Shown here piece after piece: positions 8,301 through 16,762 of a stretch of DNA of 38,935 nucleotides (the first letter of the stretch is position 1; the number at the start of each line of letters is the position of its first letter). The DNA comes from an uncultured Odoribacter sp. (lineage in GTDB: Bacteria > Bacteroidota > Bacteroidia > Bacteroidales > Marinifilaceae): positions 1 to 38,935 of the forward strand of contig CALUKF010000025.1 in assembly GCA_944321145.1 (NCBI GenBank), read 5' to 3'. Made by a program: the position numbers and the translations under genes. The notes under the pieces are model-generated. The model saw only the letters and a program-made list of their open reading frames with translations, ran no database searches and was not told where the DNA came from.

Positions 8301-9024
8301 GGTCGTAGTCCACGTAGTCGGATTCGGGAGAAATGACGTTGTGGTAGAGGACGGTGCTCTGCCGGTGGGGGAAAAGGGACAGTTCCGGCGTAATGGCGGT
8401 GCTGTTCTGTATTTTCTTGCCGAAAACCGGAGTGCCGTTGTGGAAGATGTCCCATTGCGACAGGACGACGATGCCTGCCACGGCTGCTGCTGCAACGCCG
8501 TATTTGACAGTCCTTTGCAGGCGGCGCACGATGTGCTTTTCCGGTTGCGGGGCGGGAACATGCAACGCTGCCGGTTGGGGCAGGTTGATTTCCACAGGAT
8601 GGTTTTGCCCTGTTTCCCGTACGGCTATCGGCTCCATGCCGAAGCTCTCTGCCAAGAAATTGCGGTCGCCGCTTTCGAAAAGGATGTTGAAACGGCGGTC
8701 TACATAGAACACTCCAATCTCTCCGAAAGGCACCCATTCCCGCCGGTTGAGGCGGTTTTTCAGGTCATCGGCGAAGAGGGCAAGCGCTTGTGTAGCCTTT
8801 TCGTAAGGGATGCTTTCCCGCGCGGCAATCCAACCTGCCAACAGCCCGTCGTTGTGCGTCAGGTTGCGGTTGAAGAGGATTTCCTTGGCGGGCGGGCAGA
8901 TTGTCCCGTTCGTTTCGTCGATGTATGCACCGGTGTAATTGCAAATGAATCCGCCGAAATCGGGGATAATCACGCAATCGTGCAAATATAAGAGGTCGGA
9001 TATGTATTCAATGTATTTCTGCAT
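8278..9024 (-). CDS. CCDC81-like HU domain protein with one membrane segment
   Basis: Bacteroidota-specific protein of 248 aa. The N-terminus YISDLLYLHDCVIIPDFGGF is the hallmark of the first CCDC81-like prokaryotic HU domain. The second HU-like domain follows (WVPFGEIGVFYVDRRFN, about residues 85-110), then a proline-rich linker, a membrane helix (YGVAAAAVAGIVVL, about 170-185) and a short tail. Many relatives end in a peptidoglycan-binding SPOR domain; no such domain is recognised here. A role at the nucoid-envelope interface or in division is inferred only. ATG 9024 is chosen because homologues begin here and a TACTTTTG box lies just upstream; a TTG at 9123 would only add a poor extension. 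Confidence 0.8.
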   Translation of the reverse strand: MQKYIEYISDLLYLHDCVIIPDFGGFICNYTGAYIDETNGTICPPAKEILFNRNLTHNDGLLAGWIAARESIPYEKATQALALFADDLKNRLNRREWVPFGEIGVFYVDRRFNILFESGDRNFLAESFGMEPIAVRETGQNHPVEINLPQPAALHVPAPQPEKHIVRRLQRTVKYGVAAAAVAGIVVLSQWDIFHNGTPVFGKKIQNSTAITPELSLFPHRQSTVLYHNVISPESDYVDYDPIADFDL

Positions 9025-9028
9025 GCCA

Positions 9029-9036
9029 CAAAAGTA
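9029..9036 (-). promoter_or_regulatory. -7 box abutting the HU-like gene start
   Basis: On the minus strand TACTTTTG matches TAnnTTTG. Four bases separate it from ATG 9024, suggesting a leaderless or near-leaderless message. No good TTTG occurs 19-21 bases upstream. Confidence 0.5.
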
Positions 9037-9167
9037 GGAAAAATCATCCGATTTCCGTACCTCTCCAAGGGAGAATTTTCCGATGAAATTTTTTCCTGCT
9101 TCAATATCAGGAAAGTTTGGCAATTTATTGTTTACTTTGCATGTCTAATCAATAAATTTACGATACG

Positions 9168-10202
9168 ATGAAAAAGATATTTGTTACGGGCGGCACGGGA
9201 TACATCGGTTCGCACACGGTGGTCGAGTTGCAACAAAATGGTTTTGAGGTGATTATTGCAGACAATCTCTGCAATTCCAATATAGGGGTCTTGGACGGCA
9301 TCGAGAAAATAACGGGCATCCGCCCTGCCTTTGAGCAGATAGATTTGGCAAACGAGGCGGAGACGCGCGGCTTCTTCTCCCGCCACAAAGACTTGGACGC
9401 CGTGATTCATTTTGCGGCATTGAAAGCGGTGGGCGAGTCGGTGCAGAAGCCTTTGGAATATTACCGCAACAACCTGAACTCCCTGATGAATGTCATTGGC
9501 TGCATGCGGGAGAATGGGGTGCGGAATTTGGTATTCTCGTCTTCCTGTACGGTATATGGGCAGGCAGACGTGTTGCCGGTGACGGAAGAGACGCCGCGCA
9601 AACAGGCAGAGTCGCCTTACGGCAATACGAAAGCCATGTGCGAGGACATCATGCGCGACGTGGCAAAGGTGGAAAAGGAAATGAACCTCTTGGCGTTGCG
9701 CTATTTCAATCCCATCGGGGCACACCCCTCGGCACATATCGGCGAACTGCCCAACGGTGTGCCCAACAACCTGATTCCTTACCTGACGCAGACTGTGGCA
9801 GGCATCCGTGAGCAATTGAGCGTTTTCGGGGACGACTACAATACGCCCGACGGCTCTGCCATCCGTGACTACATTGACGTCGTGGACTTGGCTCGCGCCC
9901 ATGTCGTAGCCATCCGCCGCCTCTTGGAGGGGAAGAACAAAGCGAATTACGAATACTTTAATATAGGTACCGGACGGGGCGTTTCTGTATTGGAACTGGT
10001 GCATGCCTTCGAGCGGGCAACCGGAGAGAAGGTGAACTACCGGATTACAGGACGCCGGGCAGGCGACATTGAAAAGGTGTGGGCAGATACTACGCTGGCA
10101 AACACCGAATTGGGGTGGAAAGCCGTCGTGCCCCTCGAAGAGACCTTGGCAAACGCCTGGAGATGGCAGCAACATCTGGGACAGCTCCAAGCCGGGAAAT
10201 GA
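9168..10202 (+). CDS. galE: UDP-glucose 4-epimerase
   Basis: Interconverts UDP-glucose and UDP-galactose with bound NAD, for galactose use and surface polysaccharide synthesis. An extended short-chain dehydrogenase fold is seen: the Rossmann motif VTGGTGYIGSHT (about 6-17), the cofactor/catalytic segment FSSSCTVYG (catalytic Ser/Thr region), and the YGNTKAMCE site with the Y-x3-K pair (about 151-155). The RYFNPIGAHPSAHIGE and RDYIDVVDLARAHV motifs are typical of GalE. The length of 344 aa is standard. It is followed at 35 bases by DUF3467 and then DUF4494, possibly cotranscribed. Confidence 0.96.
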   Translation: MKKIFVTGGTGYIGSHTVVELQQNGFEVIIADNLCNSNIGVLDGIEKITGIRPAFEQIDLANEAETRGFFSRHKDLDAVIHFAALKAVGESVQKPLEYYRNNLNSLMNVIGCMRENGVRNLVFSSSCTVYGQADVLPVTEETPRKQAESPYGNTKAMCEDIMRDVAKVEKEMNLLALRYFNPIGAHPSAHIGELPNGVPNNLIPYLTQTVAGIREQLSVFGDDYNTPDGSAIRDYIDVVDLARAHVVAIRRLLEGKNKANYEYFNIGTGRGVSVLELVHAFERATGEKVNYRITGRRAGDIEKVWADTTLANTELGWKAVVPLEETLANAWRWQQHLGQLQAGK

Positions 10203-10237
10203 ATACGGAATAAGTTGAAAACATAAGCATAAACACA

Positions 10238-10549
10238 ATGGAAGAACAAAAACAACAACACGTAGAAATAGACCTGAGCCGCGAGGTGGCAGAGGGCATT
10301 TATTCCAATCTTGCCGTGATATCCCATTCGGCATCCGAGTTTATTGTTGATTTTGCACGCTTGATGCCGGGGGTGCCGAAACCCCAGGTAATGAGCCGCA
10401 TCATCATGACCCCGGAGAACGCCAAACGCCTGCTGTATGCCCTGCAGGACAACATCCGCAAGTATGAGAATACGAACGGGGAAATCCGCCTGAGGCGTGG
10501 CAACGACCCCGTGTTCCCGATAGACTTGGGCGCCGGCGGGCAGGCATAA
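10238..10549 (+). CDS. DUF3467 domain protein
   Basis: Small soluble 103-aa protein. VEIDLSREVAEGIYSNLAVI, SEFIVDFARLMPG, and RIIMTPENAKRLLYALQDNI match the conserved DUF3467 pattern (EGxYSNxxxI, EFxxDF, PxxAKxLxxxLxxN). The function is unknown; the family is widespread in Bacteroidota, and relatives are often found near rpoC or other core genes. Here it lies between galE and a DUF4494 gene, with short gaps on both sides. No membrane segment or signal is visible. Confidence 0.88.
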   Translation: MEEQKQQHVEIDLSREVAEGIYSNLAVISHSASEFIVDFARLMPGVPKPQVMSRIIMTPENAKRLLYALQDNIRKYENTNGEIRLRRGNDPVFPIDLGAGGQA

Positions 10550-10578
10550 AATGAAACGAAGCAATAAATACAAGAATT

Positions 10579-11097
10579 ATGACAGCAAATTGGTTTGAAG
10601 CAAAGGTGAAATATGTGAAGGTGAACGAGGACGGGCGGGAGAAAAAGGTGAACGAGGCATACCTCGTCGATGCGATGTCTTACACAGAGGCGGAAAGCCG
10701 GATTATGAACGAGATGGAATCCGTGATTACCGGCGACTACTACATCAGCGCCCTGAAGAAATCCAACGTCACGGAAGTCGTGCCCTCGGAAGATGAGAAC
10801 GACGACCGTTGGTACAAGGCGAAAGTGGCAATCATAGATGCCGACGAGGTGAGCGGCAAGGAGAAAAGCTCCTTCCAATACTACCTGGTGGCAGCCTCCG
10901 ATTTCCGCAAGGCATTGGAAAACTTGGAACGCAGCCTGTCGACCTTCGTGGTGCCCTACGAAGTGGCAAGCCTGGCGGACACCACCTTCATGGACGTCTA
11001 TCCCTACTTTGGCAACGAAGAGGTGCCGGACAATTTGAAGCCCTTGGGCGCCGGAGAAGCCGACGCTGCGGAAAGCACAGGAGAGGACGGCGAATAA
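10579..11097 (+). CDS. DUF4494 domain protein
   Basis: Acidic soluble protein of 172 aa. The opening WFEAKVKYVKVNEDGREKKV, then EAYLVDAMSYTEAESRIMNE and the second half RWYKAKVAIIDAD with FQYYLVAASDFRKALENL show an internal duplication: each half has a W-[FY]-x-A-K-V strand followed by a YLVxAxxxxEA helix. This is the pattern of DUF4494 proteins, typical of Bacteroidetes. The function is unknown. It starts 29 bases after the DUF3467 stop and probably shares its transcript. The last 25 residues are low-complexity acidic sequence. Confidence 0.88.
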   Translation: MTANWFEAKVKYVKVNEDGREKKVNEAYLVDAMSYTEAESRIMNEMESVITGDYYISALKKSNVTEVVPSEDENDDRWYKAKVAIIDADEVSGKEKSSFQYYLVAASDFRKALENLERSLSTFVVPYEVASLADTTFMDVYPYFGNEEVPDNLKPLGAGEADAAESTGEDGE

Positions 11098-11257
11098 GCC
11101 GCCCCTCCCATTTATGCGGAGCCAGAAATGAAAGATAGGGAGGCAAAAAACAGGAAGAAAGGCGGCATGGAATGTTAAATATTCCTCACGATTTCGTAAA
11201 CGTTTGTAGCACATCATATTCGTTTGCAGTGAACGGCTTATTTCTTCCCCCAAAAGA

Positions 11258-11290
11258 TTAGGTTTAATGCCTTTTTCTTTTTTACCTTTG
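11258..11290 (+). promoter_or_regulatory. Probable aspA promoter
   Basis: TACCTTTG (11283-11290) matches the -7 consensus. TTAG (11258-11261) lies 21 bases upstream as an imperfect -33 element. The aspA ATG is 44 bases downstream. Confidence 0.6.
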
Positions 11291-11334
11291 TGGCACGAAT
11301 TAGCAACGTGAAATTAAAACTAAATGAGTGATAT

Positions 11335-12747
11335 ATGAAAACACGTATTGAACACGACCTTTTAGGCGAGAAAGAAGTGCCGGCAGAAGCGTACTATGGT
11401 ATCCAAACCTTGCGCGGCATTGAGAATTTTCATAACATCAGCGGTATCACCATCAGTGATTACCCGAACTATGTAAAGGCGCTTGCCATGGTGAAATGGG
11501 CTGCTGCCAAAGCCAACCAGGAATTGCAGATTTTGCCCGACAACATTGCCGATGCCATTACACATGCTTGCGAGGAAATCATAGGCGGCAAATTGCATGA
11601 CCAGTTCCCCGTTGACCTCATCCAGGGAGGGGCAGGGACTTCCACGAATATGAACATCAATGAAGTGGTTGCCAACCGCGCCCTCGAATTGATGGGACAC
11701 GAGAAAGGCGAATACCAATATTGCCACCCGAACAACCACGTCAACATGTCGCAGTCTACGAACGACGCTTATCCGACTGCCTTCAAATTGGCGTTCATCT
11801 TCATGAACGAAGAATTGGTGGCTGACCTTCGCCTCCTCATCCAGGCATTCCACCAGAAAGGCGAGGAATTCAAGGAAATCATCAAAATGGGACGCACCCA
11901 GTTGCAGGACGCTGTGCCTATGACGGTTGGACAGGAATTCGAGGCATTTGCCGCTACTTTGGAAGAAGAAGTGGAACGCCTCAATCAGAACGCCAAGTTG
12001 TTCCTCGAAGTGAACATGGGTGCTACTGCCATCGGTACGGGCATCAACTCCGAGCCGGAATACTCTGCAAAGTGCATCAAGAACCTCCGCATCATCAGCG
12101 GCGAGGAATTTGTATTGGCATCCAACCTCATCGAGGCTACCCCGGATGCAGGTTCGTCCGTGATGTACTCTTCTGCATTGAAGCGCTTGGCTGTGAAGCT
12201 CTCCAAGATTTGCAACGACCTTCGTCTCCTCTCCAGCGGTCCGCGCTGCGGCTTGAAGGAAATCAACCTGCCGCCGATGCAGCCGGGTTCTTCCATCATG
12301 CCGGGCAAGGTGAACCCCGTGATTCCGGAAGTGGTCAACCAAATCTGCTATCGCATCATCGGCAACGACCTGACCGTGACCTTTGCCGCCGAGGCAGGAC
12401 AATTGCAGTTGAACGTGATGGAACCCGTGATGGTTCATGCCATTTTCAGCTCCATCAAGATGTTGCGTAAAGGCATGGACCGCCTGCGCACGCTCTGCGT
12501 CGAAGGTATTACGGTGAATGCTGACCGTTGCCGCGAGATGGTGTTGAACAGCATCGGTATTGTGACCGCCCTGAACCCCACGCTGGGCTACGAAAATTCT
12601 TCACGTATCGCTAAACGCGCCCTGAAAGAAAACCGCAGCGTTTACGAACTCGTGCTCGAAGAAGGGCTCCTGACCAAAGAAGAGCTGGACGAGCTCCTGA
12701 AACCCGAAAATATGATCAAGCCCCACAAATTCTACATCAAGAAATAA
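11335..12747 (+). CDS. aspA: Aspartate ammonia-lyase
   Basis: Deaminates L-aspartate to fumarate and ammonia, feeding fumarate respiration in anaerobic Bacteroidales. It belongs to the fumarase/aspartase superfamily. The N-terminus [20 protein letters not shown], the substrate motif [13 protein letters not shown], and the catalytic loop signature [15 protein letters not shown] (about residues 319-333) are all present. The length of 470 aa is normal. The sequence carries the DLLGExEVP start and the HKFYIKK end seen in aspartases rather than fumarases. A strong terminator follows 20 bases after the stop, so the gene is probably monocistronic. Confidence 0.95.
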   Translation: MKTRIEHDLLGEKEVPAEAYYGIQTLRGIENFHNISGITISDYPNYVKALAMVKWAAAKANQELQILPDNIADAITHACEEIIGGKLHDQFPVDLIQGGAGTSTNMNINEVVANRALELMGHEKGEYQYCHPNNHVNMSQSTNDAYPTAFKLAFIFMNEELVADLRLLIQAFHQKGEEFKEIIKMGRTQLQDAVPMTVGQEFEAFAATLEEEVERLNQNAKLFLEVNMGATAIGTGINSEPEYSAKCIKNLRIISGEEFVLASNLIEATPDAGSSVMYSSALKRLAVKLSKICNDLRLLSSGPRCGLKEINLPPMQPGSSIMPGKVNPVIPEVVNQICYRIIGNDLTVTFAAEAGQLQLNVMEPVMVHAIFSSIKMLRKGMDRLRTLCVEGITVNADRCREMVLNSIGIVTALNPTLGYENSSRIAKRALKENRSVYELVLEEGLLTKEELDELLKPENMIKPHKFYIKK

Positions 12748-12767
12748 AAGGTGCTTGAGAAAAATAA

Positions 12768-12809
12768 ACGGCTCCGGCATGAAAAAAAGTGCCGGGGCTT
12801 TTTGTTTTA
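12768..12809 (+). terminator. Rho-independent terminator after aspA
   Basis: GGCTCCGGCA pairs with TGCCGGGGCT across an A-rich loop, followed by TTTTTGTTTT. Confidence 0.88.
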
Positions 12810-12891
12810 CCGCTTTTTTGCTTAATATTGCACAAGCGAAACAGAGAGACTGGCAAGTGTGGAACGAGTATATAACTTAAAAATAGGAATC

Positions 12892-13335
12892 ATGAAAAGA
12901 ACAATGACAAAAGTAGTGGCAATCGCGCTGTTGATTGCAACGGTGCCTGCATTTACAGGCTGTTACGGACCTTACCGCCTGACCACCAAACTGCACGGCT
13001 GGAACGGCGAAATCTCTAACCAGAAATTCGTGAACGAATTGGCATTCCTCGGGCTTGCCATCGTGCAGGCTTACTCTGTCTGCCTGCTTGCTGACGGCTT
13101 GATTTTCAACTCCATTGAGTTCTGGGGCGGCAACAATCCCATCGCCATGAACGAAGGCGAAGTGGAAACCCAGGAAGTGATGCACAACGGTCAAATGTAC
13201 CAAGTCATCAAATCCAAGAACAACATGACCGTTGCTTCCCAGGCTACGGGCGAGAGCATGGACTTCCGCTACTTCCCCGAAGAAGGACAATGGTACCAAA
13301 TGATAGGTGACGAAAAAGGGTTGGCAGTGCGGTAA
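12892..13335 (+). CDS. DUF3332 lipoprotein
   Basis: Predicted lipoprotein of 147 aa. MKRTMTKVVAIALLIATVPA then FTGC is a signal peptide with lipobox; Cys24 would be lipidated. The rest follows the DUF3332 pattern: GPYRLTTKLHGWNGEI, KFVNELAFLG, and DGLIFNSIEFWGGNNP before a small C-terminal beta-rich part. The function is unknown. The start is ATG 12892, preceded by AGGA; an upstream in-frame GTG (12859) would put extra residues before the signal peptide and is not favoured. A TAATATTG box (12823-12830) with TTTG 18 bases upstream is a possible promoter. A terminator follows 62 bases after the stop, so it is probably monocistronic. Confidence 0.85.
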   Translation: MKRTMTKVVAIALLIATVPAFTGCYGPYRLTTKLHGWNGEISNQKFVNELAFLGLAIVQAYSVCLLADGLIFNSIEFWGGNNPIAMNEGEVETQEVMHNGQMYQVIKSKNNMTVASQATGESMDFRYFPEEGQWYQMIGDEKGLAVR

Positions 13336-13397
13336 TCCGTTGCCATTCCGATGCCGGCACTGCCAGTGCCGTCGCCTTTAAGAAAAGAATAGCAGAG

Positions 13398-13438
13398 CCG
13401 AGGGCTGCCGGAACATGCCGGCATGTCCTCGGTTTTTT
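13398..13438 (+). terminator. Terminator after the DUF3332 gene
   Basis: CCGAGG pairs with CCTCGG around an internal GCCGG/CCGGC hairpin, and six T follow. Confidence 0.8.
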
Positions 13439-15011
<1,573 letters not shown>

Positions 15012-15051
15012 GGCATTTTGCAGGCATAAAGCCCGGTCTTTGCCTGTAGCT

Positions 15052-15125
15052 GTTTCGCTGCTGTTTCGTAGTTGCTGTGCTGCTCTTGCGCTTCGGCGTG
15101 CAACAGCAGCGGAACAGCAGCGAAG
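15052..15125. repeat. Long imperfect inverted repeat between eno and purM
   Basis: TTTCGCTGCTGTTT (15052-15065) pairs with GAACAGCAGCGAAG (15112-15125), and inner GTTGCTGT/ACAGCAGC-like arms pair around a CTTGCGCTTCGGCG tip. It lies between convergent stop codons and may limit read-through on both strands, although no T-run follows. Confidence 0.55.
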
Positions 15126-15146
15126 CAGGTGCGGCGCAAGGAGGGA

Positions 15147-15176
15147 GGGGATATAGCGCGGATATACCGCATCCCC
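15147..15176. terminator. Hairpin downstream of purM
   Basis: GGGGAT (15147-15152) pairs with ATCCCC (15171-15176), enclosing GCGG-ATATA-CCGC. It begins 10 bases after the purM stop on the minus strand. There is no T-tract, so terminator function is tentative. Confidence 0.4.
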
Positions 15177-15185
15177 TTGCCGTTA

Positions 15186-16361
15186 TCAGTAGATAAATTC
15201 TCCGGCTTCGCTGCGGATGGTGAGTCGGTTGCCTTGTCCTTCGTTGGGGAGGCAGCGGCCTACGATGCGGGCATCGACGCCGAAACTCTCGGAGAGGGCA
15301 ATGATTTCAGGGGCGAGGGATTCATCTACATAGATTTCCATGCGGTGCCCCATGTTGAATACTTTGTACATTTCCTGCCACGGCGTGCCTGATTGTTCTT
15401 GAATCAGGCGGAAGAGGGGCGGGACGGGGAAAAGGTTGTCCTTGACCACGTGCATGTTCTCGACAAAGTTCAGGACTTTGGTCTGCGCTCCGCCGGAGCA
15501 ATGCACCATGCCGTGGATTTCTTTGCGGTGCAGGTCTAAAACCTTTTTGATAATCGGGGCGTAAGTGCGGGTTGGCGAGAGCACCAACTTGCCGGCGTCA
15601 AGCGGGGTGCTTTCCACCGGGTCGGTGAGCCGGCATGCTCCGGTGTAAATCAATTCGGCAGGCAGGTTGTTGTCGTAGCTTTCCGGATATTTTTCAGCCA
15701 GGTATTTGGCGAATACGTCGTGGCGGGCAGAGGTCAGTCCGTTGGAGCCCATGCCGCCGTTGTATTCCTGCTCATAGGTAGCTTGCCCGAAGGACGCCAG
15801 CCCGACGATGACGTCACCCGCCTGGATGTGGGCGTTGTCGATGACGTCTTCGCGTTTCATGCGGCAGGTGACTGTGGAGTCTACAATAATCGTGCGCACG
15901 AGGTCGCCGACGTCTGCTGTTTCCCCGCCTGTGGAATAGATGCTCACCCCGAGGCGGCAGTATTCTTCGAGCAGTTCTTCCGTGCCGTTGATGATGGCGG
16001 CAATGACTTCACCGGGAATCAGTTTTTTGTTGCGCCCGATGGTGGAGGACAGGAGGATGTTATCCACTGCCCCGACGCATAGGAGGTCGTCGATGTTCAT
16101 GATGAGGGCGTCTTGCGCTATGCCTTTCCAGACGGACAAGTCGCTGGTTTCCCGCCAATACAGGTAGGCGAGCGAGGATTTTGTGCCTGCGCCGTCGGCG
16201 TGCATGATGTTACAATACCGTTCGTCGCCTCCCAAGAAGTCGGGTACGATTTTGCAAAAAGCTTTTGGAAAAAGTCCTTTGTCTATATTCTTGATGGCGT
16301 TGTGGACGTCTTCTTTGGATGCCGACACGCCGCGCTGGTTGTATCTCTCGTCTGCTCTCAT
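15186..16361 (-). CDS. purM: Phosphoribosylformylglycinamidine cyclo-ligase (AIR synthase)
   Basis: ATP-dependent closure of FGAM to aminoimidazole ribonucleotide, step five of purine synthesis. It is 391 aa, the longer Bacteroidota form. RYNQRGVSASKEDVHNAI, then the metal/ATP region MHADGAGTKSSLAYLYW, IAQDALIMNIDDLLCVGA, and the PurM-type STGGETADVGDL and GLASFGQATYEQEYNGGMGS motifs are clear. C-terminal HCSGGAQTKVLNFV and NMGHRMEIYV complete the AIR synthase fold. It is diverged from the classical 345-aa enzyme, so a related AIR synthase-like role is a small alternative. A TAATTTTG box (minus, 16387-16394) lies 25 bases upstream of the ATG. Confidence 0.9.
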   Translation of the reverse strand: MRADERYNQRGVSASKEDVHNAIKNIDKGLFPKAFCKIVPDFLGGDERYCNIMHADGAGTKSSLAYLYWRETSDLSVWKGIAQDALIMNIDDLLCVGAVDNILLSSTIGRNKKLIPGEVIAAIINGTEELLEEYCRLGVSIYSTGGETADVGDLVRTIIVDSTVTCRMKREDVIDNAHIQAGDVIVGLASFGQATYEQEYNGGMGSNGLTSARHDVFAKYLAEKYPESYDNNLPAELIYTGACRLTDPVESTPLDAGKLVLSPTRTYAPIIKKVLDLHRKEIHGMVHCSGGAQTKVLNFVENMHVVKDNLFPVPPLFRLIQEQSGTPWQEMYKVFNMGHRMEIYVDESLAPEIIALSESFGVDARIVGRCLPNEGQGNRLTIRSEAGEFIY

Positions 16362-16386
16362 GATAATATATAGTGTTATGACCGGA

Positions 16387-16394
16387 CAAAATTA
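16387..16394 (-). promoter_or_regulatory. -7 box of the purM promoter
   Basis: Minus-strand TAATTTTG matches TAnnTTTG, 25 bases before the purM start codon. No clean -33 TTTG was found. Confidence 0.55.
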
Positions 16395-16431
16395 CGCAAA
16401 ATAATCGGAACAATCTGCCGGGTGCCGGAAA

Positions 16432-16698
16432 TTATCGTTGGAATATGCGCCGCAGGAGGGCGTATAGCCTCCACCACAACAAGCCGAGCAGTCCGGCAGT
16501 GAGCAGAATGCCCATCGTTTTGCCGGTGTGGAGGAAGCGGCAGATGGTGGCGTATATGCCTTCCACGCCGTTCCACGGGTTCATGACTACTGCCGTAAAC
16601 CGGTACTCCCTGCCGACGGAGCACATCGACATCCCTGAGCACATCATCGCCAAGAGGATGAAGGCGAGGATTAAAAATAGTAGGTTGACTTTTTTCAT
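16432..16698 (-). CDS. Small membrane protein of unknown function
   Basis: 88-aa protein. An N-terminal hydrophobic segment (LLFLILAFILLAMMCSG, about residues 6-22) and a second one (MGILLTAGLLGLLWWRLYAL, about 62-81) flank a short loop (GREYRFTAVVMNPWNGVEGI). A basic tail, RRIFQR, suggests the C-terminus is cytoplasmic, so the loop faces the periplasm if the N-terminus is also inside. No family was recognised. The gene stands alone between purM and the AsmA-like gene, with its own TAATTTTG promoter box 16 bases upstream, which supports it as real. Confidence 0.65.
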   Translation of the reverse strand: MKKVNLLFLILAFILLAMMCSGMSMCSVGREYRFTAVVMNPWNGVEGIYATICRFLHTGKTMGILLTAGLLGLLWWRLYALLRRIFQR

Positions 16699-16714
16699 AT
16701 CACGAATTTTGGGG

Positions 16715-16722
16715 CAAAATTA
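16715..16722 (-). promoter_or_regulatory. -7 box for the small membrane protein gene
   Basis: Minus-strand TAATTTTG; a TTCG lies 19 bases further upstream as an imperfect -33 element. Confidence 0.55.
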
Positions 16723-16762
16723 GCAAAAGTTTCCATGTAACCGAAGGGGTAGATGGAGGACG

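Noticed and set aside
9132-10334. 400-codon minus-strand frame over galE
   Set aside because: Antisense shadow of a firmly identified galE; no family features.
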